NCBI GenBank assembly: GCA_949130485.1
Contig: OX422185.1
Coordinates: 17,301,011-17,365,010 of the forward strand
Reading direction: 5' to 3'
Source of the DNA: Agelas oroides
Lineage: Eukaryota > Porifera > Demospongiae > Agelasida > Agelasidae
Length of the DNA stretch: 64,000 nucleotides
The notes below the pieces were generated by a model that did not search any database, was not told the DNA's origin, and was given only the letters and a program-made list of their open reading frames with translations. Shown in pieces: positions 23,460 to 34,509 of this stretch (the first letter of the stretch is position 1; every line of letters starts with the position of its first letter). Both the position numbers and the translations under genes were made by a program.

Positions 23460-24670
23460 GACATTTGTTTCCAAGAAGCTCTGAGCAAAGTGTACAGGCC
23501 TAAGTGTGATTGACAGTCCCCATACACAGAAGACACTTACTACTGGAGGATATAATTCATTATCATTGAGTAGCAACATATTAGTACAGACAGCAATACT
23601 CTCCCATACTATAGCCTTGTTCCCAGGCTTGTGCCATGCACATGCAAGGCTAGCCCATACTAGTGAAGAAAGACAAGGCAATTCTAAGAGAAGCTCTAAA
23701 GTGTATATATGAGCTACATTTCAAATTGTACATTTTGTAGCTGATTTCTGAATTCAATGATAGTATACAGGTGTGAACGCACTGACTAATGTGATTTCTT
23801 TAGTACATGGATATGAACATACATAACTAGCTTGATTTTATGTACTATGTACAAAGTTTCAAGCATGTCAGACATATGAGGAGGCCCTTTTCCGATTTTT
23901 CAGGCAGGGCCTGGGAACGAGGCTATTGTACAACAATTAAAGCATGTTAACAAGTGGGTGTAGTTAAAGTCATGCATCTGCACAGGACAGATGCATGTTA
24001 ATGAGATCTCAAAAGCATGAGTAAAGGCTAGCATCAAAGAGAATTCCCCGAAACCAACAGTTTAACATTTGTTAACCTTCTTATCTTTGGGTAGGGCTAA
24101 ATGTACCCTGCCAAAACAGAAAGAAATCTCTGCTACTAGTGTGGATAAAATACTCTTCAAATAGTCTTAGAGAAAATGGATCAAGCTAGTACATGTATTA
24201 GACAACAGTCTGTCACTGATGTTATTACTGTTTACTAACAAGTGACAAGAGTTTACTGACACAGTATAAGGAAGTATGGGAGGTCTGAAGAAATTCTGTG
24301 TAGTGACTTCACCTTTGGTTAGGGTTCTAGAAACTGGTCCGAATTTCAGTCAGTTCAGTCCCACACGTGTTTTTCTACATTTTGCAATAAATGTGTACAC
24401 AATGTACCATACAAATGCTGTGTTAGGTGTTCTACATTAACCATGCATGAGAGAAATGCATCTTTTCACAATGCGCAAGACCAAGACACAAGGTTTGTTT
24501 GATGTGAAATTACCTTTGAGAACATGCCAAAGTTGACAAAATTGTATCATAGAGCATATTCCTTTTCAGAATTTTCTCTCAGGAAGGAGGCTAGCTCTAA
24601 CCAGCTAGAGGAACATAACTGAGACCCTTCAGAGTCTAGTAAATGATCTTCTGACTGCCTCGTATAAAAT
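23460..24670. other. Intergenic, no gene recognised
   Basis: Holds one or two single arms of the TAGCCTNGTTCCCAGG family (about 23611 and the inverse near 23910-23927) but no matched target duplication and no gene. Confidence 0.4.
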
Positions 24671-24683
24671 AATAACACTTAGT

Positions 24684-24776
24684 CCCCATCTCCCAGTCAC
24701 CCCAGCGCAATTGATGATGCCTACTAGTGCGCCCTGCGCAGTGGGTGTCAGACTTTCTGTATTATCTAGGCCTACC
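24684..24776 (+). repeat. Interspersed ~95-bp repeat, copy B
   Basis: Second copy of the repeat at 16421-16520, about 70-75 percent alike by eye, with AGTCCCCATCTCC at the left and TATCTAGGCCTA at the right. Confidence 0.5.
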
Positions 24777-25406
24777 CATCAGTAATGGTCTCGCCAGAGT
24801 AGGGCCACTCCAAGTTGATCCATTGTTTCCCATTTCCCGCCCGCACCATTTTATGAACCACATTATTTTGTTCATTATTGATTCTGTATTTTGTGACTGA
24901 CAGCTGTGATAGCACTGACAGTGTTTTGAATGTTTTTGAACTTTTTGGACCCTCTTTGCTCAGAGCCTCTGGTAATGAATCATGATAATGAACCGCCCTC
25001 ACGTCCTCAAGTTTCCAGCGTAATGGGAAACAATGAATCAACTTGAATCAAAGTGACTACTTTTCAGGACTCGGATGTCAGGGTGACATGAACGCACAAT
25101 TGAGGAGCAGGAAGTATATGACTTGCTAGGCCCCACAGTGGCAGCACGCTGTACACGGAGGAGACGGTCTGATGTCAAGCGCCGTCAGAGGACCCCAGTG
25201 GAACAACCCGAACATCGCGAGTCTGGCGGCAGGTGATCAGTTGTGGGCGGGGCATGCAATTATTTTGCTACGCCCACAGATCGCTACCATTGCAGTCATT
25301 GCTGTCATGCAACATATTAAATACTAAATGCTAAAGACTAATACATGATCCGGCATACAAAATTAATTCTGGTACACTGTAATCGTCTCTACATTGACAA
25401 TGAATA

Positions 25407-26158
25407 AGGTAAGGCGGGGTAACTTGGAACGGAAATTAGATTTTGGTACCTGCTGCTCAAGAAAGTTTTGCTCAAAGTCCGAAACAATGTTCGTGTGGGA
25501 GGCCCATCTGTCTACAGTAAAAGCTAGTAAAAGCTGCTTGACTTCGCTTTTGTATCTTGGGTGCACGGCTGATCAATTGCTGCGGGTGCAAAAATTGGTA
25601 GGTGGGGTAACTTGGAACGCTTCCTGTTTGGGCACGTAGCAACTGTTATACTGCACAGAAACCATGGAAATACAAGTATTGAGCTCCTTTTAGATGTTAG
25701 GCTGTTCATCTGCCTCTAGTTCCCCTCTGTACATACCTTGGAGGCATGCTCTGTTTGTAACTTCTTATCTATTAAATTTGCATGCAAACAGTAGCAAACA
25801 ATATCATGTAATTACCTGTAGCTTTCAAGTACCAGCACCAAACTTTCAGAGCAAGTGTAGAAGGCTTACCTGACATCTGTAGAAGGTAATTTGATGTGCA
25901 GCGGGCCATTGTCAGAAGTTTAGAGTCATCTGATAAATTAATTTGCGTAATTTTGATTGCGTAGGGAACACAAAATGCCTTCAAAAGACCCTACAAAGCT
26001 GGAGTCAGAGACTTGCAACCCACGGTAAGAAAGTGCACTGGTGTACCTTCCAATACCATCCCACAAAGCTAGTCTAACAGTCTTTGTCCCGGAGTAAGAA
26101 GCTGAAGAAGGTGCCGTGTTCCAAGTTACCCCACGTTCCAAGTTACCCCGCCTTACCT
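25407..26158. mobile_element. TIR element, 752 bp, TA target duplication
   Basis: The termini AGGTAAGGCGGGGTAAC and its inverse match over 25 bp and are flanked by TA on both sides (25405-25406 and 26159-26160). The motif GGGGTAACTTGGAACG occurs twice more just inside (about 25606 and 26120-26136), like subterminal binding sites. No transposase frame is seen, so it is non-autonomous, probably of a TA-targeting superfamily such as Tc1/mariner. It lies about 40 bp downstream of the stop codon of the membrane-protein gene. Confidence 0.75.
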
Positions 26159-26199
26159 TACTTTTAGTCTTGTTGGTCTGTCCTTACATTTACACGTAT

Positions 26200-26643
26200 T
26201 TAGTCGTTTCTTCCAGCCGCTGGCGCTTCTGGTGTGGTCGTCATACAGCCGACCATCTTGGAGCGGGTGTGTTGGTACTGAGTCTCTTGCACTGGCGTTT
26301 CCCATTCTACAGCTTCTGCCGCTTCGTATTCTTCATCGATCAGTTCCTCTTGTCTTCGCATTTGTTCTGCTCCTGGCACAACTTCCCCACATGTGCAGTG
26401 AACATGCACGACAACATTGACGGTTGGCAGTCGGGCAAGTTTGGCGTACAGCAACAGTATCATAATGGTTGCAGCTGGTGGGCTCACCAGGAAAGCGAAG
26501 ACGTAAATTACGCTCAACGTGGACAACATTCTAAAGGCTACAAAACCTTTTTTATCTGCATAAACAGTCGTCACCTCTCTGTAGTCGTGGAGCCGGGAGT
26601 GCTTGCCGCAAAGATTCGTTATATGGGTGCCGCTTGTGAGCAT
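26200..26643 (-). CDS. Small membrane protein, intact family member 1
   Basis: The frame from the ATG at 26643 gives 147 residues. A hydrophobic region (about residues 38-70, including VIYVFAFLVSPPAATIMILLL) could form one or two membrane segments. It is followed by VNVVVHVHCTCGEV, an acidic stretch and the motif EWETPVQETQ. Two relatives in this window (about 40957-41340 and 59481-59839, both minus) keep the same order of hydrophobic segment, (V/I)xVHxHxTC and TPVQETQ, although the third is much diverged at DNA level, which supports real coding. GCATGCGCAA, an NRF1-like site, lies at the start. No known family is recognised; function unknown. Confidence 0.55.
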   Translation of the reverse strand: MLTSGTHITNLCGKHSRLHDYREVTTVYADKKGFVAFRMLSTLSVIYVFAFLVSPPAATIMILLLYAKLARLPTVNVVVHVHCTCGEVVPGAEQMRRQEELIDEEYEAAEAVEWETPVQETQYQHTRSKMVGCMTTTPEAPAAGRND

Positions 26644-27034
26644 GCGCAATCGAAAGGGTCTTCCCCTAAACCGCTATATAAGGAAGGTGGGATTCCCCCG
26701 GGTAGCGATATCGGGGTAAAAGTCAAAATTCGTTTATCACAACAACAACCTTTATTTTTAAAAAGAGCATAAAATGGCGATTCCAACGGTACCCATATCA
26801 ATGAGATTGGGTGAATACAGCAAGCGGTACGGTCTTCGAAATGTAACTGGTTTGCCAAATTTTTTCTACGTCATTTTAGCGCAATATTCCGGTCTCTACC
26901 TTTCCGGAAGCCGCTGTAAGCCCGATCAGAATGAAACTCGCTGTGAAGGATAGTCTGTACCTATTCAGTCCAATGAAGGTTGTGGATTTTAGATATCTAG
27001 TATAATCCTTGCACTAGGCTTGATAAGTGCTTAA

Positions 27035-27056
27035 ACAGTCAATCCGCAAGCGTACA
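27035..27056 (+). repeat. Left copy of a 22-bp inverted pair
   Basis: ACAGTCAATCCGCAAGCGTACA here is matched exactly, in inverse orientation, at 29337-29358, 2.3 kb away. No target duplication is apparent. The pair encloses the possible first exon at 27295 and the fold-back at 27581, and may be terminal repeats of a large element or remnants of one repeat family. Confidence 0.6.
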
Positions 27057-27214
27057 CGCGCTTCCATATATGGAAGGAGTTAATTACACGCGCAGCAGCT
27101 TCCCGCGTGAATGCGGAAGTACTTCCAGCGTACCGGAAGAGCTCATATTTCTAATACTGCGAGTTTTCTCATCTTTCCTTCGATTTGTAGGTGTAGTGCA
27201 AGGGTGGAAGGCTG

Positions 27215-27220
27215 TATAAA
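27215..27220 (+). promoter_or_regulatory. Possible TATA box
   Basis: TATAAA 75 bp upstream of the ATG at 27295, in a GC-richer stretch. It is supportive only if the exon below is real. Confidence 0.3.
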
Positions 27221-27294
27221 TCGCGCTTGAAGCGTTGAAAACGGTTACTCTGCGCCTAAGTTACGGAATAACTGGTATTTTGTACCCCTTAAAG

Positions 27295-27339
27295 ATGTCT
27301 GGGACATTACATTTTTACACAACTGCAAGGCAAGTGAGG
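27295..27339 (+). CDS. Possible first coding exon
   Basis: An ATG preceded by a TATAAA at 75 bp opens the 15-codon frame MSGTLHFYTTARQVR, ending exactly at a good donor (GTGAGC at 27340). The start MSGTLxxY is reminiscent of glutathione-S-transferase-like or eEF1B-gamma N-termini, but 15 residues cannot establish this and no downstream exon was identified. Confidence 0.25.
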
Positions 27340-27580
27340 GTGAGCATAGTTTTCCACTATGGTAGTACTTTACTGGTGGCAGGTTAAAACTTGTGTCAGC
27401 ACCTTGGTGCTTTGGCACAGGCTAGTGAAACCTGTGACCACCCACACGTCATAATTGTTAACATGACACTATGATGACCCTGTGTCAGGTGTAAGTGTGC
27501 GTGTGTGCTAGGGCTTTGAAAGCACATGAGCAGATGAATGTACTGCAGAGAATAATATACAAAAGAGAGCTAGTGATGAA

Positions 27581-27639
27581 TAGTCTTGCGGAGCCAGACT
27601 CTCACACTTTTCATGTGAGAGTCTGGCTCCGCGAGACTA
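27581..27639. mobile_element. Fold-back MITE, TAGTCT(C/T)G family, 59 bp
   Basis: The hairpin TAGTCTTGCGGAGCCAGACT with its inverse is flanked by AGTGATGAA and AGTGGATGAA, which are target duplications differing by one inserted base. It shares only the terminal TAGTCTYG with the other members; the arms differ. Confidence 0.7.
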
Positions 27640-27649
27640 AGTGGATGAA

Positions 27650-29900
27650 GCAAAGCATGAAAATGTGGCAGAATTTGGTCAGGTTCCATCAGTTTTCATC
27701 AGAGTCACCTCTGCCATCCACCAGAAATACTGAACTGACAAGTTCACGCTTCACAAAGTCCAAAATAGATGTCTGAGCATGTGAAAGTGGGTGTTGTAAA
27801 GAGTCACAGACAGGTGTTGTCCCAAGACAGGTGTTGTCCCATGACAGGTAACAAAGAGGCATGTGACGTACAGTAGAACGATTTGAGAAGACATTACATT
27901 CTTTGTCAACCTATGAAACCCAACTTGTGGAGACTGTACACACTGATATGAGTAGTCCTTTAAGCCCTTGCAGCACCAATTATCAGCAGCCATACAGGAG
28001 GTCAAGTTCTACTTCCATGCGCGTTGTGCATCATGTGCGACATGTTCATTGCAGCTATGGTATGGTGGATATCGCACAAATAAAGCCAATTCCAACAAGA
28101 ATAACTACATACTTGTAGAGGATGGTGGGTTTTAACGATCATGTCCTTTCAGTTGACAGTCTGCAAACTCAGTTAATGCTATGACATCGTCACCAGATAC
28201 TTCAATGGCAGAATATCATCAGTCAGCACAACACCTGGTTCCTCTGCATGACATTGCAACTCGCTGGAGTGAAAAATTAACAATAAAGTAAATGATGTAG
28301 ACTGCCATAGCGACCATAGTGAAAAGTAAACTCAATTTACATAGCTGGTCCTCATTTGCTCTGTGGATACCACCAGCCTGGGTACCAGGTGAGTTCTAGA
28401 TGGACAGTTATTGTTCTTCGTGATTCAAGGTGCATAAAGGTGCACATTAAATAAGTGACCATATAGAATTCACCTGGTGATATCCATTCAGTGAATTTCA
28501 ATCATTTTACTGTTCATTCAAACCTGTCGCTGGTCTGCCCTCTACCGCCCAGCCTTGTACCAAGTGCGCATGATGATGTCATTTTTTGATGTCATCATGC
28601 ACTCTTGCCTTGTACCCAGGTGTGGCTGTGTTGGGTACGAAGCTATCTAACCCTCCTTCCTCCATTCCTACTTTACCAAAGTTCATACATAATACTCCAA
28701 TCCCCCACCAGATTGCTCTGCAAAGTTTCGTCAATATTCCACCCTCGTGCTTCACAGCACCTTCATTTGCTGTTTCAGTTCCCAGCAAAAACTACTCCAA
28801 CCCACTCTACACGCACAAATCAGAGCAGATGCCTATGCACAACATGCCAGTACACTAAGGAAACCAACAGTGTATCTACTAATCATACCAGTGGGTGAGT
28901 TTGCTCTTACCCCATAGAGCGATAGTTGGATGGCTGCACAAAACCTTGGGACATTCTATTTTTACAATCTATCCAGGAAACATTTTGTGCTCGTTATGTA
29001 GCTAAGTCATCATACCCCTTGTGTAACTCACCAAACTTTGTGTCTGACCTCTGTTCCTTGGGCTAGCGCTGGCAACACCCATCCAGCACACTTCGTGGGC
29101 GTTCGCTTCCTTCACAAAACACTTCTCGTGACGACGCTAAAGCTGCTTGATTCAGTTCTAAGTCCATCCCTGCGTAGATACAAACCACTGAAGTATTTCA
29201 AAGTCGCTTATGTTAGACAAATCGGCAGAACAGCCGAAAACTAAAGACATGTCTGTAACACTCTCCAATGAACTCGCCAGCGCCATTTCTCCCTAACCGG
29301 ATGTTACCGCCCATGTAATTAAAAGTTGGGCGTGTCTGTACGCTTGCGGATTGACTGTAAAAAACGGCATTTTGTGGCCATAAATAGTTGCATTTCCGGG
29401 GAAGTTGGAGTAAGGTTCCAATCAAAAACCTGTACCATCCCATTGGACAACTACTCTAGTATACAGAACTGGTTGTGCTTTGTTGAATATTAAAGTAGCT
29501 GTGAGCAGCATTACAAAATGTCTTAATACTTTAACAATTTGCAGAAAAGTAGCGAGATGTGACAAAAAATTGTGTGTAGTTCTGATCGAGGCGGATATTT
29601 TTAACAAAGCTGTGCAAGGAAATATACCCAAGCCTCAAAGGAACCTCTATACCAAATTTGATGTGAATATATTAAGACATTGTGGAGAAATGGCCTGGGG
29701 TAGAAGGATATTTGCATACTTCTGGAAACTCTGACATCGCTACCCCGGGACGTCGACAGCGTAAATGAAGGTTAACACTCCACGAGGGACGCAAAGTACC
29801 ATTAACTCCCTTGACCAGGTTGGCGGTTGAGCCAGGACTGGTGATAGTGACTGCCATGCAATCATTTCATTGCCTGGCTGCCACATCTCATTAGCTCCAC
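27650..29900. other. Intergenic, no gene recognised
   Basis: Contains a short imperfect hairpin at 28563-28603 (AGTGCGCATGATGATGTCAT and its near inverse). Frames at 28586-28898 and 29038-29244 have no recognisable domain. A poly-G run lies at 29918-29942. Confidence 0.4.
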
Positions 29901-30303
29901 CCTGCACCACATGATTTCAGGGGGGGGGGGGGGGGGGGGGGGTGGAGCTTCTAGCTTAACCCCTTTCAAACCTGTTGAGGTGCTTGGCATAGTATTTGGA
30001 GTGCCTTACCTCCAAAGACGGCCCAAAGGGAGAGCTTCCAAGCCTCCCACCCAAGCACCCTTAAAATTTTACTCAAACCAAACTCGAAGGGGTAGCTCCC
30101 TCTAGCTGTCTGATCATCTTCGTTATATTATTACTATCCCACCTGTTGACCACAACATGGTATAGCAGATTGACTAAAAAGGAGCAGAGGTACTAATCTA
30201 GTCACGATATAAAAGGTGCGAATAAACATGATATAATACAGTTTTGGGCAACTGCTCACTACAAATAAGGATGTTAAGGTGTACAACAAAATAAAATTGT
30301 GAG

Positions 30304-31249
30304 TCACTGGTCAACCTTGGCTAGAGAGGAGGAGATAGATGTAAGTTCTTCCCGTGACAACCGTACATACAACTGATAAGCAGCACTCTCCCAGCGACCC
30401 AATGTCTTAATGGTTGAATCTGCAATCCCTGCTGCTGCTGCTGTTGTGGCAGCCCCAATGCGGAAGCTATGGCCAGAATATTTCAACTAGTCAATCCCCG
30501 CCGCAACTAGGGCCTTGCGTACCTCACACACAAATAGATCTCTTGTCAGGTAGGCACCATTAGCCATGCAAAATAGTGGGCCTGGGCTCTTGCCACGTAT
30601 TGCTATGTACGCTAACAAAGCTGACACTGGGCAGAGTGGGTTACTGGTACGACCCAGGAAAATATTAACACCTTTTCTGAAAGGGTCAGTCTTAGACGCT
30701 TTTATGTGCACCCGAACTGCACCTGGCTGGCATGGGTTGTCAACGGAGATGTCTTCTAGAGTAAGGTGGTACGTGGAGTCAAAAGTGCGAGTTGTAGGAG
30801 CTGTAATCTCCCCCGATCTAAGAAAACCGAAGAAACAAGTCGTACACGCAGCCCAAAGCATGATGCTGTTGTAGTCATGACGTGTCTTTTCCCATACCAG
30901 CCTCAGTTTTCCCAAAATGACTGGAGTTATTGGTAGCCTTGGTCTTGGTTGGTGTCCCATCTTTGCCTGTGTGCTTTTAATCCCTTTCAGGACATGCTGT
31001 AGTGTGGCCGTATCACCAACCTTGGGGTCGCCCAAACCACAAGACAACTGCAAATGCCGCACACCTGATAAATAACACTTGATTGTTGTAGCAGAAAGGC
31101 CATCCGCTGCCAGAGAAGCCACAAATCGCAAAAGACCTGCTTCAGACACTGGAACTGGACTGCAGTGAACAGTAAAGCAAAATGCTAAGTACTTCTTCTT
31201 GGCAGACTCGTATGACCTTGTGGTTGATGGTGCTAAGGCCTGCTTAAAA
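30304..31249 (-). pseudogene. Tyrosine recombinase of the DIRS-like element
   Basis: The open frame extends from about 31249 (FYFKQALAPSTTRSYESAKK, an N-terminal SAM-like start) to a TAG at 30484-30486, then continues in the same frame to 30304. Catalytic residues visible: Arg in CFFGFLRSGEIT, His and Arg in GHSFRIGAATTA, and the Tyr nucleophile in AAYQLYVRLS. The TAG falls between VAAGID and LKYSGHSFRIG, that is, before the His-x-x-Arg box, so the product would lack half its active site. Apart from this single codon the gene looks complete. It would insert circular cDNA in its family. Confidence 0.85.
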
Positions 31250-32164
31250 TAGAATAGAACAAGCTGGTCCAGTCTTGCGACAGCCAGTCGATTTCCCTGC
31301 AGGCCAGAACCATTGCTGCTAAAGGTGGGATAGCTGAAGGGGAGCGTGCTGCATTGGGCACCTGTGAGTAAAAAAGAGGCACATCATTGCGTGATAAAGC
31401 ATCTGCAGCCACATTGTTTCTACCTGGAGTGTGTCTAGCCACCAAAGACCATTGATGATGTGCACATATGAAGAAGAGACACCTCAGCATGTGAGCTAGC
31501 AGAGGGTCTCGAGCATATCTCCCATTAATGATATGCACAACTGCTTCGTTATCACAGTTGCACCTGATTGTGCACCCGTGCCATGCTTCACCCCACATGA
31601 TACTAGCGAGGAGGATTGGGAAGAACTCCTTAGCCGCAATGGAAGCCGCTGATAGCACACTACCAGGGACCCACTGCATCTGCAGCCACTGACTACCCCA
31701 AAATGCTCCACAACCCCACGATCCAGATGCATCACTCCAAAACTCAGCATCAGGAGCCTCCATTTGGACCTTTCGTAACATGGAAACACCATTCCACTCA
31801 GCCAGGAACAAGTGCCACCATTCAACATCTGCCCTGAACTCCTTATTGAGGCGCACATAATCTGAACCCTTCTTGCCCCTCTTCAGCAGCTCATGCATCC
31901 TTCGCACAAATGACCGACCTGGGTGGACTACTTTACATGCATGCTGAAGAGTACCAACCAAGGATTGGAGTTCTCTCACTCGACAAGACCTCCTGCCCCT
32001 CCACGTAGCCACCAGCTCCCTAGTGCAGCTCATGCATCCTTCGCACAAATGACCGACCTGGGTGGACTACTTTACATGCATGCTGAAGAGTGCCAACCAA
32101 GGATTGGAGTTCTCTCACTCGACAAGACTTCCTGCCCCTCCACATAGCCACCAGCTCCCTAGTG
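31233..32164 (-). pseudogene. RNase H region of the DIRS-like element
   Basis: The frame carries the RNase H acidic residues in AEFWSDASGSWGCGAFW (Asp), AKEFFPILL (Glu), RCNCDNEAVVHII (Asp) and RNNVAADALSR (Asp), followed by the linker to the recombinase. It is joined to the reverse transcriptase through the region LVGTLQHACKVVHPGRSFVRRM, which occurs twice because of the 139-bp duplication, so the two parts are now in different frames. Confidence 0.85.
31887..32164. repeat. 139-bp tandem duplication inside the RT/RNase H gene
   Basis: The block starting CAGCTCATGCATCC at 31887 is repeated from 32026 to 32164 with a few substitutions. As 139 is not a multiple of three, it shifts the frame. 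Confidence 0.95.
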
Positions 32165-33159
32165 CGTGCTAGCTTGACCTCTGGAAGACGGATCTCCATG
32201 TGGACTGTATCCAACTCAATGCCTAGGAAATCCAAACAAGTGGTTGGACCAACTTGTTTCTCAGCTGCCAATGGCAAACCAAGTTCTTCACATGTACGGC
32301 AAATTATGTTAAGTTCCTCCTGACACCTGAGGCTTTTGGGTGGACCTACCACAATGAAATCATCCAGGTAGTGTCTGACCTGGTGAAGCCCCCGCTGCCG
32401 CAAGATCCATTCACAAGCCATCAGCCACTGCTGTGAAAATCTTCGGGGCTGACCTCAAGCCAAATGGCAAAGTAGCGTCAACATACACCTTGCCCTTCCA
32501 ACTCATGCCAAGAAGCATTCTGTCCTCCGGGTGGACTGGAATGACTCTGTAGGCACTCTGCACATCAATTTTCGCCAGCATTGCCCCTTGGCCCAGAAAT
32601 AGAATAGTGTTGACAATATCATCCACGGATGATAAGACAATGAACTTAACTTCTCATCAATGCCATCATTAACGCTTAGGCCCACTGGATGAGACAGATC
32701 AAGAATAAGCTGCCACTGTCCCGGTTTATGAGGTTTAGGGATGACACTAAACCGGCTGATTTGGATGCCCTCCACCTCCTGAGCATCGAGGGGACCTATC
32801 ACACGACCCAGTCTAGTTTCTTCCTTCAAGTATTCATCAATCACCTTAGGATGCTGAAAAGCTGAAAGCATGTTGCGCTTGGCTGATGTACATGTATGGC
32901 TGGCATAATTGAAGCCAAGTCTGAACCCGTCCCTCAATCCCTCCACAATGTACGCTGAAAAATCACGATCTGGATGTGACTCTAAAGCCTTTGCCCACGT
33001 CAACCAATGCAACGGAGTAATGACTGACTGCAACCGTGGGTGAGCACCACTACGCTCCGGCTTACATGCTGCAAGCTGCTTGAGGTCCCCCCCATAGCAA
33101 TACTTGCCTGATGGAACAATAGTACTTGGCTGGACTAGCTGTCCCAAACCTGTTGGCAC
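32020..33159 (-). pseudogene. Reverse transcriptase of the DIRS-like element
   Basis: Motifs in order on the minus strand: RFSVIPKPHKPGQWQLILDLS (fingers), AKIDVQSAYRVIPVHPED (motif A Asp), LPFGLRSAPKIF (motif B), and VRHYLDDFIVV (motif C, YLDD). They lie in three segments: the first frame runs from about 33159 to about 32630, shifts by one base near LSSLSY/SSVDDIVN, and shifts again near 32415 between FTAVADGL and CEWILRQRG. Polymerase residues are intact but the gene is not translatable as one protein. Confidence 0.85.
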
Positions 33160-33596
33160 AGAAGATCAAAAAGACAAGGATGCAAAAACTGCATATACAC
33201 CAACTATAGGGTATTTGGAATAGTACCCATAACACCTAGCCCATATCCAAAGATGCCCCATCTCAATCTATGCCTCCAAACTAGAAGAATGGGAGAGGAA
33301 TCACATCTGAGCTGACCAGATGGAGTGACAGTAAGGAGACATAGCCAATGAGATGGACCATAGGACATTAAGAAATATTAAGTAAAAGGGAATAAGTAAC
33401 CGGGACATATTACCATAAACACATGTAAGCACAAAACTAGTGCCGATGATAACAGAGATATGGATATAAGTCAGATAGAGTGAAGGAGAGTAAATGAGGA
33501 AACTACACCCAGTGTGATCAAGTTTTATAAATGACGAGCCTAGTATGAACAGCTACATGTACATGTACATGTAAGCTAGTAGCTGGTAGCTGGAAA

Positions 33597-34400
33597 TCAG
33601 TCTTTGCTGCACGACTTAGCTGGATGCTTTCCTCCACAGGTACCGCAGACGTGACGAAACCTGCAGGCTGCCTTGTAGGAGCAGTCACCTGAAGCGTTGT
33701 AGCCGAAGCATACATCACCTGGCCATTTGCGCTTACGGGGACCAGATGCTGGGCGCTTTGCTGACTTTGACCTCAGAGGTTTTAGAGGGCACTGTTCGAT
33801 GTTGTGGGAGGTGCTATCACAAAAAGCACACGACGCTAAAGTTTTGGCCCTCCCAGTGAAAAACTGAGTGTAGAGGTCAATGTCCAAGTGGGACCACTGG
33901 CGATTACCAATTGCAGCTGCGTTTACTCGGTAGTGAGTGTCATAACACCTCCAGTATATGCCATCGTATTGCTCGCTGGCATTCACAATGACCAGCTGGT
34001 ATGCCAACATCTCAGGCACTGCTTCTGGAAACTTTTTTCCCATGGCAGCCGTATAAATAGCAAAAGCTTTTACCCACTCTGTGATTGCCTCAATGTTGCG
34101 CTTCTTAGGCTTTATAAACTCACAACCAGGGAAAAGCACAAAGTGGTGAGGATCAACTTCTGGTGTGGCAGCATCGTGTGCACTGGTTTGTGGCAACAAT
34201 TCTGCCAGGTCAATGTATTCCCAGCGATGCATTTTCTCAAGCAGCTTGCGGGGAATTGTAGGCAATCCCGGGCCAATGGAAATCCAATCACTTCCACCAG
34301 CTTGCTGCTGCGAAACCCCTGACAGCAGTGCCGCCAACTGGGTGGTAAATGGGGTGTCAGCTCCTACAGACTCCTGGGCAGAACCCGACACTGACCACAA
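33597..34400 (-). CDS. Gag-like protein of the DIRS-like element
   Basis: This frame of about 267 codons or more has no clear ATG at its beginning; it stays open upstream of 34400 through a serine/threonine-rich stretch, so the true start is uncertain. The C-terminal part has cysteine-histidine knuckles: CAFCDSTSHNIEQC, and a second cluster beginning CFGYNASGDC and ending in CRFRHVCGTCGGKHPAKSC. Such knuckles bind nucleic acid in Gag proteins. It is separated from the reverse transcriptase by about 440 bp without a long frame. Confidence 0.7.
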   Translation of the reverse strand: MWSVSGSAQESVGADTPFTTQLAALLSGVSQQQAGGSDWISIGPGLPTIPRKLLEKMHRWEYIDLAELLPQTSAHDAATPEVDPHHFVLFPGCEFIKPKKRNIEAITEWVKAFAIYTAAMGKKFPEAVPEMLAYQLVIVNASEQYDGIYWRCYDTHYRVNAAAIGNRQWSHLDIDLYTQFFTGRAKTLASCAFCDSTSHNIEQCPLKPLRSKSAKRPASGPRKRKWPGDVCFGYNASGDCSYKAACRFRHVCGTCGGKHPAKSCSKD

Positions 34401-34509
34401 GAGGGTAGTAGGTGCAGCGCTTGAGGAGGGGGTGGATGAAGCCAGTGATGAGGTGGCATTAAGGTGGCACGGTCGTCCCTCGGCGGAGGTTAACGAAACA
34501 TAAACTTGG

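Larger units (their letters stand above)
30300..34500 (-). mobile_element. DIRS-like tyrosine-recombinase retrotransposon, decayed
   Basis: Read on the minus strand the order is gag-like protein, reverse transcriptase with RNase H, and tyrosine recombinase, the arrangement of DIRS/PAT/Ngaro elements, which use a recombinase in place of an integrase. At least four lesions prevent expression: two frameshifts in the reverse transcriptase, a 139-bp internal duplication and a stop in the recombinase. Terminal repeats (split direct or inverted) were not identified, so the ends are approximate. Confidence 0.85.

Noticed and set aside
23611-23930. TAGCCTTGTTCCCAGG and its inverse as one fold-back element
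   Set aside because: The flanks (CCCATACTA and TTGTACAAC) show no target duplication, so they may be separate remnants.
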